NCBI GenBank assembly: GCA_003008705.1
Contig: PDUO01000042.1
Span: forward strand, 126,057 to 190,056
Direction: 5' to 3'
Length of the DNA: 64,000 nucleotides
DNA from: Pezicula radicicola
Taxonomy: Eukaryota > Ascomycota > Leotiomycetes > Helotiales > Dermateaceae
The notes under the pieces are model-generated. The model was not told the DNA's origin. It was given only the letters and a program-made list of their open reading frames with translations, and ran no database searches. Made by a program: the position numbers and the translations under genes. Shown one piece after another: positions 11,901 to 23,808 of the stretch. The stretch's first letter is position 1, and every line of letters starts with the position of its first letter.

Positions 11901-13667
11901 AGGCCAATAATGGGGGATTTCACCGCCCTGTTTCTGGCAGCCATGCCTCAAGCTAATGCAGGTTCAGAGTGGTTACTGCAACAAATCAACAGCACACCTT
12001 TTGTCCTTGACTCGCGCCATATTCTTTGCCTATGAAAGACCTAAGAGAAAGCTTTGGAGGGTACTCGATCCACGTATACTCCACGATGCTAACAACCGAG
12101 CGCATGCCTTTGCGGGTTATAGTTAAAAAAAAACCGGTGCCACAGTGACAAAGGCGGCGCCTACGAATATGATTTTATCTTCATTCCATGACCTCAGTCT
12201 TCGAAGTTAAAGGTACCGGTATTTCATAGCTCCTGATACGTGTACGGTGCTTCGATTGATATTTGACGTAGGCCTGTGATCTGGATACCGCTTCGAGCTC
12301 ACCGCTGTGTCAGGTAAGTTAGGTACCTCTCCGCGTACGAAAAAACTGGCGGGTTTGTAGTACACTCTACCCTACTAAAACATCCACCAAAACACCTAAT
12401 AAAAATAAAATAAAATATAACAAAATTATATCTCTTTCATTCGAAATGTCTCTAATTGAGTTCATGAAAATTTAACTCGTTATATTTGATAGTTATTTAG
12501 TAAGTTAATTATTTTATTGATTGGTCCGTGCACAAATCCGCCGCTTTTTTCGTAAGTGGAGAGGGTACCCAGATTCGACCATGGCAGAATTCACTGTTGC
12601 GTGAGTCAATTATCAATGACAGCGCCGTATATGTATCAAGAATCAGATGGGAAATGGGAAATGGGAAATACGGGAATACCAGTACTTCGTATCTCGCGAT
12701 AGTACCTCCATACGGGGAACCCGATCTCCTTGTCTGCGGTCGGTCGGTCTTGTCTTTCACTCGACTAGCCACTGCTTTATTGACTATACGACGATTGAAT
12801 GCTGTTTTTATTGAAGCCAAGTGCGACTGGCCGCAATTGACTTTGCTGAGACAGGAATAAGTTCTAGTAAGATCGTATTCATTCGTGGGTGATGCATACA
12901 TTATTTGTAGGCCAAGGTCTCGGCCTGCTGTAGTTGTTTATGGTTGTGGCGCGCGCTAGCCAATGATTCCCACGGGCTGCACGAGCTGCACGAGCTGCCA
13001 AAAATGTGTCGGGAGCCGGATGACATGGGAGATCTTCACAAAGAAACATTGATCCACCACCTTTCCCGGCCTTTCCATACCTTGATCTTCTGCCCACCAC
13101 CACCACCACATTCACTCGTTCTTTGATTGTTAGATTACACCACACCTGCTGGACCTGCTGTCGTTTTTCTAACTCAATAAATTACTATCGCTATTCGATT
13201 TCGACGGCCAGGTGCGATGCGATGATGCGAAACTAATCCTCTGTAATTGTCGACGGCGCTCTGTCGCGAAGAACTGTGCCAAGGTAGCTTCACTCCTGAG
13301 AGAACCACCCAACCTCTAGGCCCACCGAATTACGGACACGAACACAGTCATTTTCGACGGACCAGCTTGGGTGCTTTCACAAGTTGACAGTGCATCGCTT
13401 AAAAATAATTAGGTTGAGCATCGCAAAAGGAGGAAACATTGGGCCACGAATCTTGATACGTTTCCTGCTTGATCTACTACTGTATCATAGTGGGCAGGCG
13501 AAAGGCAAAGTGCTGCTGAGCAACCACCACCAAGCAATACGAGAACTCTCTCCCAACCTCTCAGCTTCGAACAACAACACCATACACATACACATACTGG
13601 GGACCACCCCACGAAAACCCCACGAACCTTCCTCCTCCCTCTCCTCCACCTCCTCTCCATTTCGACA
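8962..13667. other. 4.7 kb divergent intergenic region
   Basis: Separates the divergently transcribed permease and TRP-like genes, so it should contain both promoters. An open frame of 180 codons abuts the permease start in the same frame but ends in a stop; it is treated as leader. Notable contents are a long inverted repeat at 10531-10650, an AT-rich island at about 12370-12530 and a CACGAGCTG triplication near 12975-12997. The last 200 bases before 13668 are C/A-rich, typical of a fungal 5' UTR. No conserved protein is recognised. Confidence 0.5.
10531..10650. repeat. Long inverted repeat (hairpin)
   Basis: Left arm 10531-10573 and right arm 10602-10650 are reverse complements. A perfect 25-bp block next to the loop (containing TATTGAGCCTGGTCC) and a perfect 16-bp outer block (CGAAGGATAAATTCAT) are separated by a 2-versus-8 nt mismatch bulge. 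The loop is 28 nt. No flanking gene uses it. It could be a small inverted-repeat element or a snap-back duplication. Confidence 0.9.
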
Positions 13668-16408
13668 ATGGCGCGCTTTCCTTTGTTATCGACGGCGGTT
13701 GTTTGTGCACTGGCAATATTTAATACCATAATACCATCAGTACAGGCCTCCACCACACCAAGGTACATCCAGGGGACAGATGCAAATGGCGTTACTAGGA
13801 CCTTGCTGGACTCGAGAGATCCTGCTGTAAGTGTTTATTATATCCGGCCTCTGGGTCACTCAAACTAACTCAGTAATGAAGCTGTATTCTGGTGCCTTTG
13901 GAGACTGCTTAGGTGGACAGAGCTTGTTGAACGTGACAGCTTTCGATGGTGCGTACTATGCGGACAACATGACTGTGTTGTTCCATCTGACAGGAAGTAC
14001 GAATCTGAAAAACGAGACTGTAATGAGTATGTTCCATACCATCCACCATATCTATCGCAACTGGCTAACTCGTGCTAGTCTACATCTCTGTCTTCGCTTA
14101 TGGAGAGAATCGGTTCAACAAAGCCTTCGATCCTTGCACTGCTAACATCGCGAGCCTGTGCCCGATGAATGCCAGCATTCCCATCTCCGCTGAGGCCATT
14201 ATACCAGTGTCATCATCAGATGTCTCCTCAATTATACCTATTGCTTTACAGATTCCAGACTTCGAAGGCTCTGTCACTTTGAGCATCTTGTCCAACGCCA
14301 CAGAAACACAGATTGGCTGCTTTCAAGCAGTTATGAGGAATGGACACTCGTTTTCACATCCAGCCGCCGTAAGCTCCACCCTTGGAGTCTTCACATTCAT
14401 TGCTCTTATTTCATCATTTGCCACGGCGATATACGGAGCCAGCGTGCCTGAGATCCGCACGCATTATGCACACTCACTCTCTATGCTTGTCGTATTCGAG
14501 GTCTTCCAGTCGATTTTCTTCTCTGGTGCCCTTTCATTGAACTGGCCAAGCGTATGTGCCGCATTCTGGAGCAACTTTGCCTGGTCGGCCGGCATGATTT
14601 ATTCTCCTAGTATGGTCAAGTCTGTTAATAGCTTCGTTGGTATCAACGGAAACTCGAGCCAAGTTGGAGGTGCTGGGTCTGAGGTTTTGAACAACAATGG
14701 TGGTTTACAACAAATCTATGGGCGGTCATTGGAATCGGTCCAGGCAATTTCCAACAGAATAGCTAAGCGTGCTACGAACAGCACTAAAGACTACAACTGG
14801 GCTGGCGGCCCTGTAGATCCTGGAATTCCAATCCCCGGTAACTGGACTGGATTTGCAGGAGAACTTTCGATGATGAACATCCCAGCAGCGGATGCCTTTC
14901 TGACGGGATTTCTGTGGCTCCTGATCCTAGTCGTCTTACTAGTTGCTGCTACCACGACTTTCAAATGGGCTCTCGAGCTCTTGAGTAAGTTGAAGTGGAT
15001 TAAGGAGGATCGTCTCGCCTTATTCCGAACTCACTGGTTGCGATACATTGGCCTTCTCGTCCTTCGGTCGATGTTCATTGCGTTCTTCATGATTATGACC
15101 CTGGCACTTTTCCAGTTCTCTTACGGAGGTAGCGCAGGTATCATTGCCGTCGCCTCAATCATCTTCCTAATCTTTTTTGCGGGCATGTTGGCTCTTGCAT
15201 TTTATGCGTGCTTCGTCAGATTGAGATTTGGTAAGTACGAATCTTCTCCAGACCGTATCCACTTTCAACGCAAGAAGGGCATTGTCCCCAGATGGACGAC
15301 AATTCGAGAGAGTCAAATGAAGGAAGAAGACAAAGCTCAGACCTTCTCCGGCTCAATGTCATTTTTCCGCATACATTATGTCGACAATGATAAAGAGAGA
15401 CAAGCTGTCCATGAGGACGTGGATTATAACAAGCGCTTCGGCTGGTTGAGTGCGAGATATCGACGAACACGATGGTGGTTCTTTGGAGTATGGGTTGTGT
15501 ACCAATTTATCAGGGCTTGTTTTGTCGGTGGAGCACGTGGCAACCCCAAGTCTCAAGTCTATGGACTCTTCGTTATCGAAATTTTTGCTTTCGTCGCTTT
15601 CGTCGCCATACGTCCCTTCGAAAGTACACGCAATACTACTCTGGGAATCATGCTTGGGGTCAGCAAGTTCGCCACAGCTGGACTCTCGATTGCCTTTTTA
15701 CCCCAGTTCAATCTCGCGCGCATTCCAACGACGGTCGTCGGTATTATAATCATTGTCATCCAAGGATTCTTGGTTATTGCTATGTTAATTCTCATCGTGC
15801 TTGGTGCTATCTCAAGTTACATGTCACTAGGCCGTAATCGCGAGCAGTTTGGGCCAACGAATTTGGAGACTATTAGAACCAAGTACTATGGCCACCTCGA
15901 TAAGAAGGCAACAGATCTCCCCCCGCCACCTCCACCGCCTCCCGAGGAGCCAAAGGAACCATACTTTAGCGTCGGGGTTGTCCGCCGGGCTCCAAAGATT
16001 GAGGATGAAGATATTGCCCCGTTTCCGGATATGGGGTATCCAGCTGTTCAATCCACCGTCTCGCTCGGAAACAGGACAAGAGCCAATAGTGTGGCAAATA
16101 GTATGCGAAGCAATTACTCGACAGTACCCTATGGTGCTCGAGTACACCGGGCGAGCTGGAGTTCTCGTGATTTTAGGAATTGGCAAGAACAGGAAATCGG
16201 CGAGGGTCGCAATTCTCCATTCAACACGCCATCAAGGTCAGCTTCACGAAACGCCAACGGCCCCAATATAGTTCGTAATTCGACAACTATGAGCGGTGGT
16301 TCTGGAATGAGCATGGCACCCCTCATGAGACCTTCAGGGTCTCACAGTACCTTAAGAACTGCGACACCGATCAGAGAGGAGCAGGCAGCATCTCAAATCA
16401 AAATATAA
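13668..16408 (+). CDS. TRP-like/Flc-Pkd2 family membrane protein
   Basis: Three exons (13668-13826, 13882-14026, 14079-16408) with introns of 55 and 52 bp give 877 aa; the joins read through GATCCTGCT/CTGTATTCT and VM/IYISVFAYGENRFN. A signal peptide (residues 1 to about 27) precedes a Cys-containing ML-like lumenal domain (CLGGQSLLN, FDPCTANIASLCP). A block of about nine membrane segments from residue 190 to about 660 then matches the fungal TRP/Flc family. The cytosolic tail has a poly-proline run (DLPPPPPPPPEEP) and is Ser/Arg-rich. Family members are linked to Ca2+ handling, FAD transport into the ER and cell-wall integrity. Which role applies here is unknown, since the family is split into several paralog groups. 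Confidence 0.87.
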
Positions 16409-17466
16409 ACAATACCTCGTATATCCTAGTCTAGGAAGGCTGGAGGTGCTGTTACGAAGTTATGAACAAAATGGATAGGCGGGATTGGCTCGGCTGGGGA
16501 CCGTGAAGAAATATAGAGTGGCACCACAGGGACATTGATTGTTGCACAGTACAGGCGTTCTTTGGTATCATACACTACAGTAGCTCACAGTGATGGGCTG
16601 CATTCGCTTGCATCATCTGGGAAGGTCCCGCATTTCATTCAACCGGCAGCATCAGGCATGGGAAGGCGTTTTGGGGACGACACCAGCTAGGTAGACACCA
16701 GCTAGGTTCAGAAGTCTGTCATAGAAACTGTTGTTTAGAGACGTGTGCCTCTAGCACCCAAACAAAAAATAATCATTTTCATTTGTATAAAAAACTTTAG
16801 TCCGGCGTCAAGTGAGCTACCCAAATCAAGTAGGTTACTCAGATCAAGTCAATTACTCGCGTTGAAGTCAAGTCACTCAAAATAAGTGGGTTACTCAGAG
16901 CAAGTGAGTTGCCCAATCAAATAATTTCTTAAATCCAGCATTCTACAGAACATATTCTGATATCTAGATGAATGACCAGTGGTTTCCCTCCAGAAGTCCG
17001 GTTTGGTGTTGTGTCCTACTTCTCTTTGGTTACAGTTCTGATTCGCCATTTTCAGTCTCAATCGTAGAACTGAGTCGTTGTTAGAAACTCAAGCAGGGTG
17101 GTGAGTGGTAGAATTGGTCGTGGTTGTCTATTGCGACACGCAGTCGAAGCGCTGGTTATCCCGTCACTCCTGCCTTTTTCGCGTCTGAGTCTCTCCCCAA
17201 AAATCTCCATCCATCAACGCGCCAAAATTTCTTGTCTTTTCTCTTCTTCAACCACGTCACTCCTTTTTCTTTACTTTACCTTTCTTGTAAGTCTGATACT
17301 TCTCGTAACATTTTTAATACTTGAATACGTAATACCGACCTCCTCTGCTTCCTCTGTACAGTACATCGGTGCTTTTTACGTGCCTTGTCTGGTCTTTTTC
17401 AAGGTTCTAGTCTAGGACTGTATGATAGAAAAGAGAGGGCATTTGACGCGCTGGTGAGCTGGCAAG
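16409..17466. other. Intergenic with 18-bp repeat array
   Basis: Holds the 3' flank of the TRP-like gene and the promoter/5' UTR of rec8. The repeat array at 16808-16925 is listed separately. A CT-rich stretch at about 17190-17290 is typical of a fungal promoter. Confidence 0.5.
16808..16925. repeat. Degenerate 18-bp tandem repeat
   Basis: About six units, each starting AGT and containing GTTACTC, then ending in an ATCA-like block (for example AGTAGGTTACTCAGATCA). Spacing is 18 bp with a few indels. A related AT-richer array lies at 51161-51310, and a single unit lies in the loop of the inverted repeat at 39143-39211. Confidence 0.75.
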
Positions 17467-20052
17467 ATGTTTTACAGTCATGAAAGTATGTCTTCTTCCC
17501 TTCGCGGTGTCACTAATACTGATTATGGTGCAGTCTTGACGAATCGGAGATATGGTGTAGCTACTGTGTGGTAAGTTTTTTCTCAGCCTCATCGTCACCT
17601 GCTCCAAGAATACCTCTAAGGAGAACGTGGGGATTGTAGCGCGTCGTATTCTTTGAGGGTGCCATTACTGACACGAAATAGGTTGGTCGCAACTCTAGGT
17701 GCCAAGTCTAGCACGAAGAAAGTCACGAGAAAGGCGATTCTTGATGTTGAGATCAAGAAGGCTTGTGAGACTATTATGGAACCGGAGGCACCTATGGCGT
17801 TGAGGTTGCAGAGTAATCTTCTGTATGTTATCTTGCCTCTGGTTTCAAGACTCTCCCTACTGCTATCTTCCCATTCTCCCATCTCAATCACAAGGATGCA
17901 TCACTAATACGCTTACAGCTATGGAGTCTCCAGAGTATATTCCCAACAGTGTGGTTATGTTCTTGCCGATGCACAAATTATCCAGAACAACCTTCGCACT
18001 TTGATCAAGGTCACACGCACTGCTCACAATCAACTTGATCCTGAGGCTGGCAAAGCTCGGTATGTACTCAATTTTGACTCCTGAGTTGTATGAAAAGACT
18101 CGCTGACGCCTTCTAGTTCTGATCAACTCATCATCGCAGACGATCCTGCTTTTCTCCCTGACATGGCTTTACCGCCACTCGAATTCGACTTCTCGGGTCT
18201 CGAGCTACACGGGATTGATGTCGGTGAATCCCAGCGTTCCATGATGTCTCCGGGACGTCGAGCTTCGAGCGCCAGTTCTTCTCAACACTCAGCATCTGTT
18301 TTTGGATTAAATCTTCCAAGCTCTTCTGGCAATGGTGGTGCAGGCTCTTACCAACTCCCGGATCCTTTCAGTGGATCATCAGCCAATAAGCAATTCGGTG
18401 GAAAAGGTCGCATCTTTGATGAGGAAGAACAAGCTTTGTTCGATGACGACCTGAACTTGGACTTCGGTTTCGACGCTGATGGCAATTTACTTGGCTTCAC
18501 TGACGAAGAGCTTGAGCAACGTCGTGGGGCAGCGAGCCGTGGAGCCAGCATTATTCGACCCGTTGAAAGACTTGGGAGTGACTCTGCTGCCAGTGGACGC
18601 GTTCGAGCTGAACACCAAGAAGCTCGCACTGGTCGCGACGATCCGCCAGTCGACGAACAAGGAGATTTTGACATGATGCAATATGGTGAAGAAATGCTAT
18701 TGCCAGACGCAGAGCCATTTCCTTTCATGTCTGGTGCCAATCCAGATGCTGGCCGTCGCGACCCACTACAACAACCGTCTTCACCTCAACCATCTTCCGA
18801 AACAGAGAGTGCCGAGGCACCACAGAAGCGTAGAAAGGCTAGAAAACCTAAGGTTTTGCCAGTTGATACGGAACTCGAGCACGTTAACTCTCAGCTGCTG
18901 AACTGGCAGCGCGAGTATTCCAACAATATGGCAAAGGCGATCAAGGAGAAGGAAGTCCATCAAAAGGCCAGTCAGTCCAAGAAGGTTGCATACAATTACG
19001 TCTGGGGCAGTGGAATTGGTGGTGTCGGCTATGGGATCGGATCAATGAAATACCAAAGCCCACTCGCGATGTTCTCTGGAGAAGCTTTGATGGCAAGATT
19101 GAAACACCCTGCTACTCCTAAATTCAAGGCCAAGAAGGCAAACAAGCGTTCATTAGAAGCCGACAATGAAGATGATTCAAACAGTGAAGGCCGCCGAGTA
19201 CGAGCTCGGGGCGAGGAAGAGGAAGTCGGTCGAGGAATGGACTTTAACGATGATATGATGATGGCAGGAGACGATAGCATGGGCATTGAAGTAGGCAGAG
19301 ATGCACCATCCGCACTAGATGATCACCGCTCATCAAACATGCCGTGGAATGTCTCAGCATCAGTACACTCATACCAACGCGGGCACTCTCAACCATCCAG
19401 CAGCCTCCAAGGTCGCGGATCCCACATCCCCAGTTCCATCGGTCGAAGACTCCCAACCTCACCACTCATCGGCCGTGGTTCTAACATTCCTGGCGATCTG
19501 GAACATTTCAGTCAACTGCAAGACGCTGATTTGCCAGTTATGTACGGTCGTTCCGACGATGATGACGATGACGCTATTCTCCGCCGTACAAGTAAAGGCC
19601 TTAGTATATCCTCCTCACACGTAACAGGAGCAGGAGCTAGATTCAATGAAAACGAAGCAGAATTCGAAATCTTCGGCGCAGCTGCTAATGTCGACACACA
19701 AACTGCTGGATCTTCACAATGGATACGCGAAGCTCTTGATCGCGAATCCAATAACTTCTATGAGTATGTTAAGAATAGCATCTCCGAGAAACAAAATGAT
19801 GAACTTGATGAAAGTGATGGGGATGACGATGTTTTCGGTGCTGAAAAGGGTAGAGCGGGTAGAGGACAGGAGTTGAAAGACAAATGGGTCACCTTTGAGG
19901 AATTGTTCATTCCGGAGAAGAATTCTAGAATTGTTGCTGCGCAGGCTTTTTTACATGTTTTGAGTCTTGCTACTAAGGGACGGGTTTGGGTTGTACAGGA
20001 TGATGAGGAGGAGGCTTATGGAGAGATTAGGATTGGATGCTTGGGGGGTTGA
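17467..20052 (+). CDS. rec8: Meiotic cohesin kleisin subunit Rec8
   Basis: Five exons (17467-17485, 17534-17570, 17682-17822, 17919-18059, 18117-20052) give 757 aa. The N-terminus assembles across four introns into MFYSHE-ILTNRRYGVATVW-LVATLG, then ALRLQSNLL-YGVSRVYSQQC. This is the Rad21/Rec8 N-terminal domain that contacts the Smc3 head. The long middle is acidic and Ser-rich with a basic KRRKARKPK patch, as expected for separase and kinase target regions. The C-terminus (EELFIPEKNSRIVAAQAFLH...) matches the winged-helix domain that binds Smc1. Rec8 replaces Rad21/Scc1 in meiotic cohesin, holding sister chromatids together. Early introns clustered in the N-terminal domain are usual. The other candidate, mitotic Rad21, fits less well because of the N-terminal wording. 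Confidence 0.88.
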
Positions 20053-21194
20053 GGGAGGTGTTGGGAGTATGGGACATGATTTGTGGGATATGTGGATTTT
20101 GATGGAGAACAATATTTGCTGGATTTATTTTGCTAGGTTTGCGGAGTACATGGAGGACCCGACGGAAGGGGAAGTTAATGGTTAGGGAGTGGGTGCTATG
20201 GTGGTCATGAGGATAAAGATACGGATAAGGGTAAATGTTGCTATTATTTGCTAGTTTGAAGGATAGATGGATGGTGGTGTTGGGCGGTAATGGATAAGGG
20301 GAGGAAGGGGATGGGAGATTTAACTTACCTGACTTGCTAGTTATAATTTGCTATGCTTAACGCTTAATTAATGATGATTTAACAATTTACGAAGGGTATG
20401 TTTGAGAAGCTAGTTGGGGTTTTGTGGTTTTGAGGAGTTAGAGTTTTGTGGTGGGATGTGTGATGGAGTGGGTGGGAGAGGGAAGAGGAAGGAAGGGGTT
20501 GGGGAGAGAGGTTTTGCTCGCTTAATTACCTTCGTAAGAACACCACATACACTCTACTACAACCTAACCACTTACAGTCAAAAAATCGTACGAAGATACA
20601 AACCTAATAGGTAACAAAAGATAGAAGGCCATGAAAGCTTAGCTACTAATACTAAAATAAAACGGGGTGGAGGGGATAGAGACTTTTATTTCTAGACTAG
20701 AAAAGATAAGGGGGGGGCGAAGTAGGGGAGGGATACTTGTAATTGGGAATAAGGAAAGAGGAAAGTGAAGTGAGGAGGGGTTGGTTTGTGATATGTTAGG
20801 TAGGTTGGTAGGTAGGTAGAGATTTGTTATATTGCGGTTTATATTGTGATGGGTAAGGGGATGGAGGGATGTTTTTAGGAAGGTTGGAAGTTAGGTAGGT
20901 ACCTAACTTAGTGTACGAGAGGTACTTTAGGTGGTACTGTAGGTAGATAGGGAAGGTATTTGATTAGGTATCTTACTAAACATTATACCTAAGCAGGGCT
21001 TGAAACAGCATAACTACACTTCCCAATTGATTTATTTTCTAATCTTCTGTCGTATCCATACCTAGGTATGCATTTTACTTTCGTCTTTTACGTTATTTCT
21101 TTACTTCTCTTTCATTTTCTTCGTACTGTCATATTCCATCTTTCATTCCTCATCCCTCGTGAGTCGTGCCTATGTATGTACAAGTACTTCCTAT
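20053..21194. other. Convergent intergenic, G/T-skewed
   Basis: Between the 3' ends of rec8 and the BTB gene. The plus strand is strongly G/T-rich from about 19960 to 20900, a skew that begins inside the last rec8 codons. TAGGTAGG repeats occur near 20793-20818 and 20890-20945. No gene supported. Confidence 0.5.
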
Positions 21195-23287
21195 CTAAGC
21201 ATCTAACTTTAACCTTTCGAGCAACGCATCAATCTTCCCCAATAGAACCTGATAATTAATAGCATCAGCTGCAAACTCATCACCAGCTATCTCTCCATCT
21301 AATGTCCTAATAACTCCTTCGCTATTTACAAATGGATTTACTTCCATCTTGGGCTCTTGGGCAGTGTTCATATCGATACCTTCGTCTGTTGGAGCAGCAT
21401 TTGGTTGTGAGGTTGTTGATAGTGATTGCACAGCATCGGCGTTAATTTCTCCATTCTCGTCTAACATTTCTTCGAGACCCGAGTCTTCGAAGCGGAGACG
21501 GAAACGCTCGGAGAGGTAGTAGCGGATACTGTTTTTGTATCAGTAAATGGTTTTGGATTGTGATAGTGGGAGAGGGTCAGGTAGACATACTCATCGAGCA
21601 ATTCAATACTATCAGTCTCCTGTCTCTTCTGAATTCGATCAGCACTCTCCTTAATAAGCTCTTCAAAGTCTTCCTCGTCGATGTAGTCTTCCAGTCGATA
21701 AGCAAGGTATCGCGCACTGAATTCTTCGAGTCGCTGCACGCGACATATCCAACCGGCTCTAATTACGTCGTAGACATTGATCGATTCTATTTCCACCTCC
21801 GTTTCATCATTATCTTCAGTCTGCGTATGCGTGCGGTCGACAAGTGCACTTCCGCTGCCATTTCCAAGGGTACTGATAACAATAGCCGCCTTAGCTTTTA
21901 ACTTGTCAATAAACAGCATATCGGCGGCCATAAGAACATCGATCGCTAGTTCTAACGGTATGTTGGCTTTCTCGGTATACAAGAAGTCTAAGATTATTTC
22001 TAGAACTGCGGGCGTGCAGTCGACGGTAATCACTTGGAGGTATTCTGTCATTTGAGCTTCTTGAAAAGCGGAGTTGAACATCCTTTGGAAGTATTCGGAA
22101 CGGAGGAGCATGGCGCGATGGACGGGGAAGAGTACTGATTGTCGGGCTTTGCGGGTTTTTGATGGTGACCTAGAGGATGCAGATGGGCCTATTGGTATGC
22201 CGTTTAATGGTCCTAGAGTATTACGAGTCTTGGGCGTGGCTTGACCAGAAGAAAGGGTGTCCTCTTCTAAGTCGTCACTATCCTCGTCTGCACGAAGTAA
22301 TACGTCGGCGAATATTCCATTCTCTCGATTCCATTTAACGTCTTGAGATTTGCTGGTATCGACATGGATTTTGTACTTCAGTACGTTTTGCCGATACCAT
22401 ATCTCTATCTGATCTCTTCCCCTTGTTACTTCATCTTGATGCCGTTGCCGAGCTATCCTTCTGTCACTCCCTGATAGTATTCCTTCCCATAAAGATTCAA
22501 TCTCTAGTTGTTTACTGACTTTGTCAATACCTCTTAGGACCTCCTCCTCGGAGACGAAGCTCTTCGAACTAAGTCCGAGATCTGACGGTACATCCCCAAG
22601 ATATAAATATCGCAAAGCAATCTGGAAAGCTTCCGCTGGAATAGTATTTGCCAACTTCCATTCCTTTGTTTCTGGGGCTGCAGACAGCTTTTTCTGAAAA
22701 TATGGCGACCGCGCTGAGAGAATAAATTTGTGCAGGTTCCATGATTCTGATGCAGCTGCGAGTGTGATGTCTGAGGTTTTAGGCGTTTGCCGTATAAGTA
22801 AAGAGGTTATATGGGAGGCAAGGGGCTGCAGAGGATCGGTGCTCTTCGAGTAATCGTATTGCAGTAAAAGATTCCGGATTCGGTTATTCAACGCATTGTA
22901 AAGACATCGCTCGCCCTGGAATGTGTCTCGTTCGCATAAGGCACCAGACTCGAGCAGGAGTCGAACTACTTCGTAATGTCCACAGAGACTGGCCTAGCAT
23001 TCTAATCAGCGGTCAATACTTCACAGAGCAAACAGCGCTCGTACTTAGGTGGTAAGGCTCACCAAGATCAACGGCGTATAATCAAAATGATCCCTTGCAT
23101 TAATATTCACACCTGTTGCAATTGCTTCCTGGCAGCCCTTCAGATCTCCAGTCCGGCAAGCATCGCAGAGCTTTTTGAACTCATCACTGACGTCCAGAGG
23201 CGACTCGTCCCTTAGAATTCCATTCTGGATGAGTTGATGCTCGTCTTTAAGCTGCAGCTCGAGCTGATCTTTCCTTTTGATACTCAT
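21195..23287 (-). CDS. Ankyrin repeat and double-BTB protein (ABTB1-like)
   Basis: Three exons (23287-23063, 22993-21591, 21528-21195) with introns of 69 and 62 bp give 653 aa. Residues about 30-110 form ankyrin repeats (LCDACRTGDLKGCQEAI, then DYTPLIL-ASLCGHYEVVRLLLESGA). A first BTB domain follows at about 145-210 (DITLAAASESWNLHKFILSA). A second covers about 330-430 (VLFPVHRAMLLRSEYF, EIILDFLYT). The join DD-IRYYLSERFRLRF supports the last intron. Proteins with this layout are adaptors for Cul3 ubiquitin ligases in other eukaryotes; the target is unknown here. It is divergently arranged with the NIMA kinase, sharing about 520 bp of upstream DNA. Confidence 0.82.
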
Positions 23288-23808
23288 GCTGTCGAATGTG
23301 ACCGTTCTGCAGCCTGCAAAAGGTCGTTTGTAAGGGAGATGGTGATTGGAAGCAAAAAGATGTTGTTACAGTTATTTGCTTGTTCGTACCCTGTACTGCA
23401 CCAACCCACCTTCGATAAGGATAAGCTCTCACATACACACACACTCTCTCTCTCTCACTCTCACTCTTCTCTCTCACATTAACTCCGAACGCCGATGACG
23501 AAAGACGCTAGGAATATTATTAGTCCGACCCAGATCACGCCCCCTGGCCTGGTCCTGTCCTGTTGCCCCTGGGCGTTTCTGGGCCACCTGCACACTGGTT
23601 GTCCTGCGAACGCCATTTTTCCAGCTGGCTATGTTTACGCGAAGTTCGACGAACAAGACCAGCCATTATTACCAACATTCCATTCGACCAACGACAACAC
23701 GACGACAAAATACAGTAAGCCCAACATCATTTTGCTCATGGCCTTTACTCTTGCGAACCATTAGCATTCAACAACAAAAACAATATCTGGAACACGATCC
23801 CGGAAATC
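23288..23808. promoter_or_regulatory. Shared promoter region of BTB gene and NIMA kinase
   Basis: The two genes diverge from this 521 bp interval, so both promoters should be here. It carries a (CA)n/(CT)n microsatellite at about 23431-23478, nearer the BTB gene. No defined factor site can be asserted. Confidence 0.5.

Noticed and set aside
12509..12901. Overlapping frames of 130 and 110 codons on opposite strands
   Set aside because: Neither shows domain features, and each is the other's antisense shadow in a presumed promoter region.
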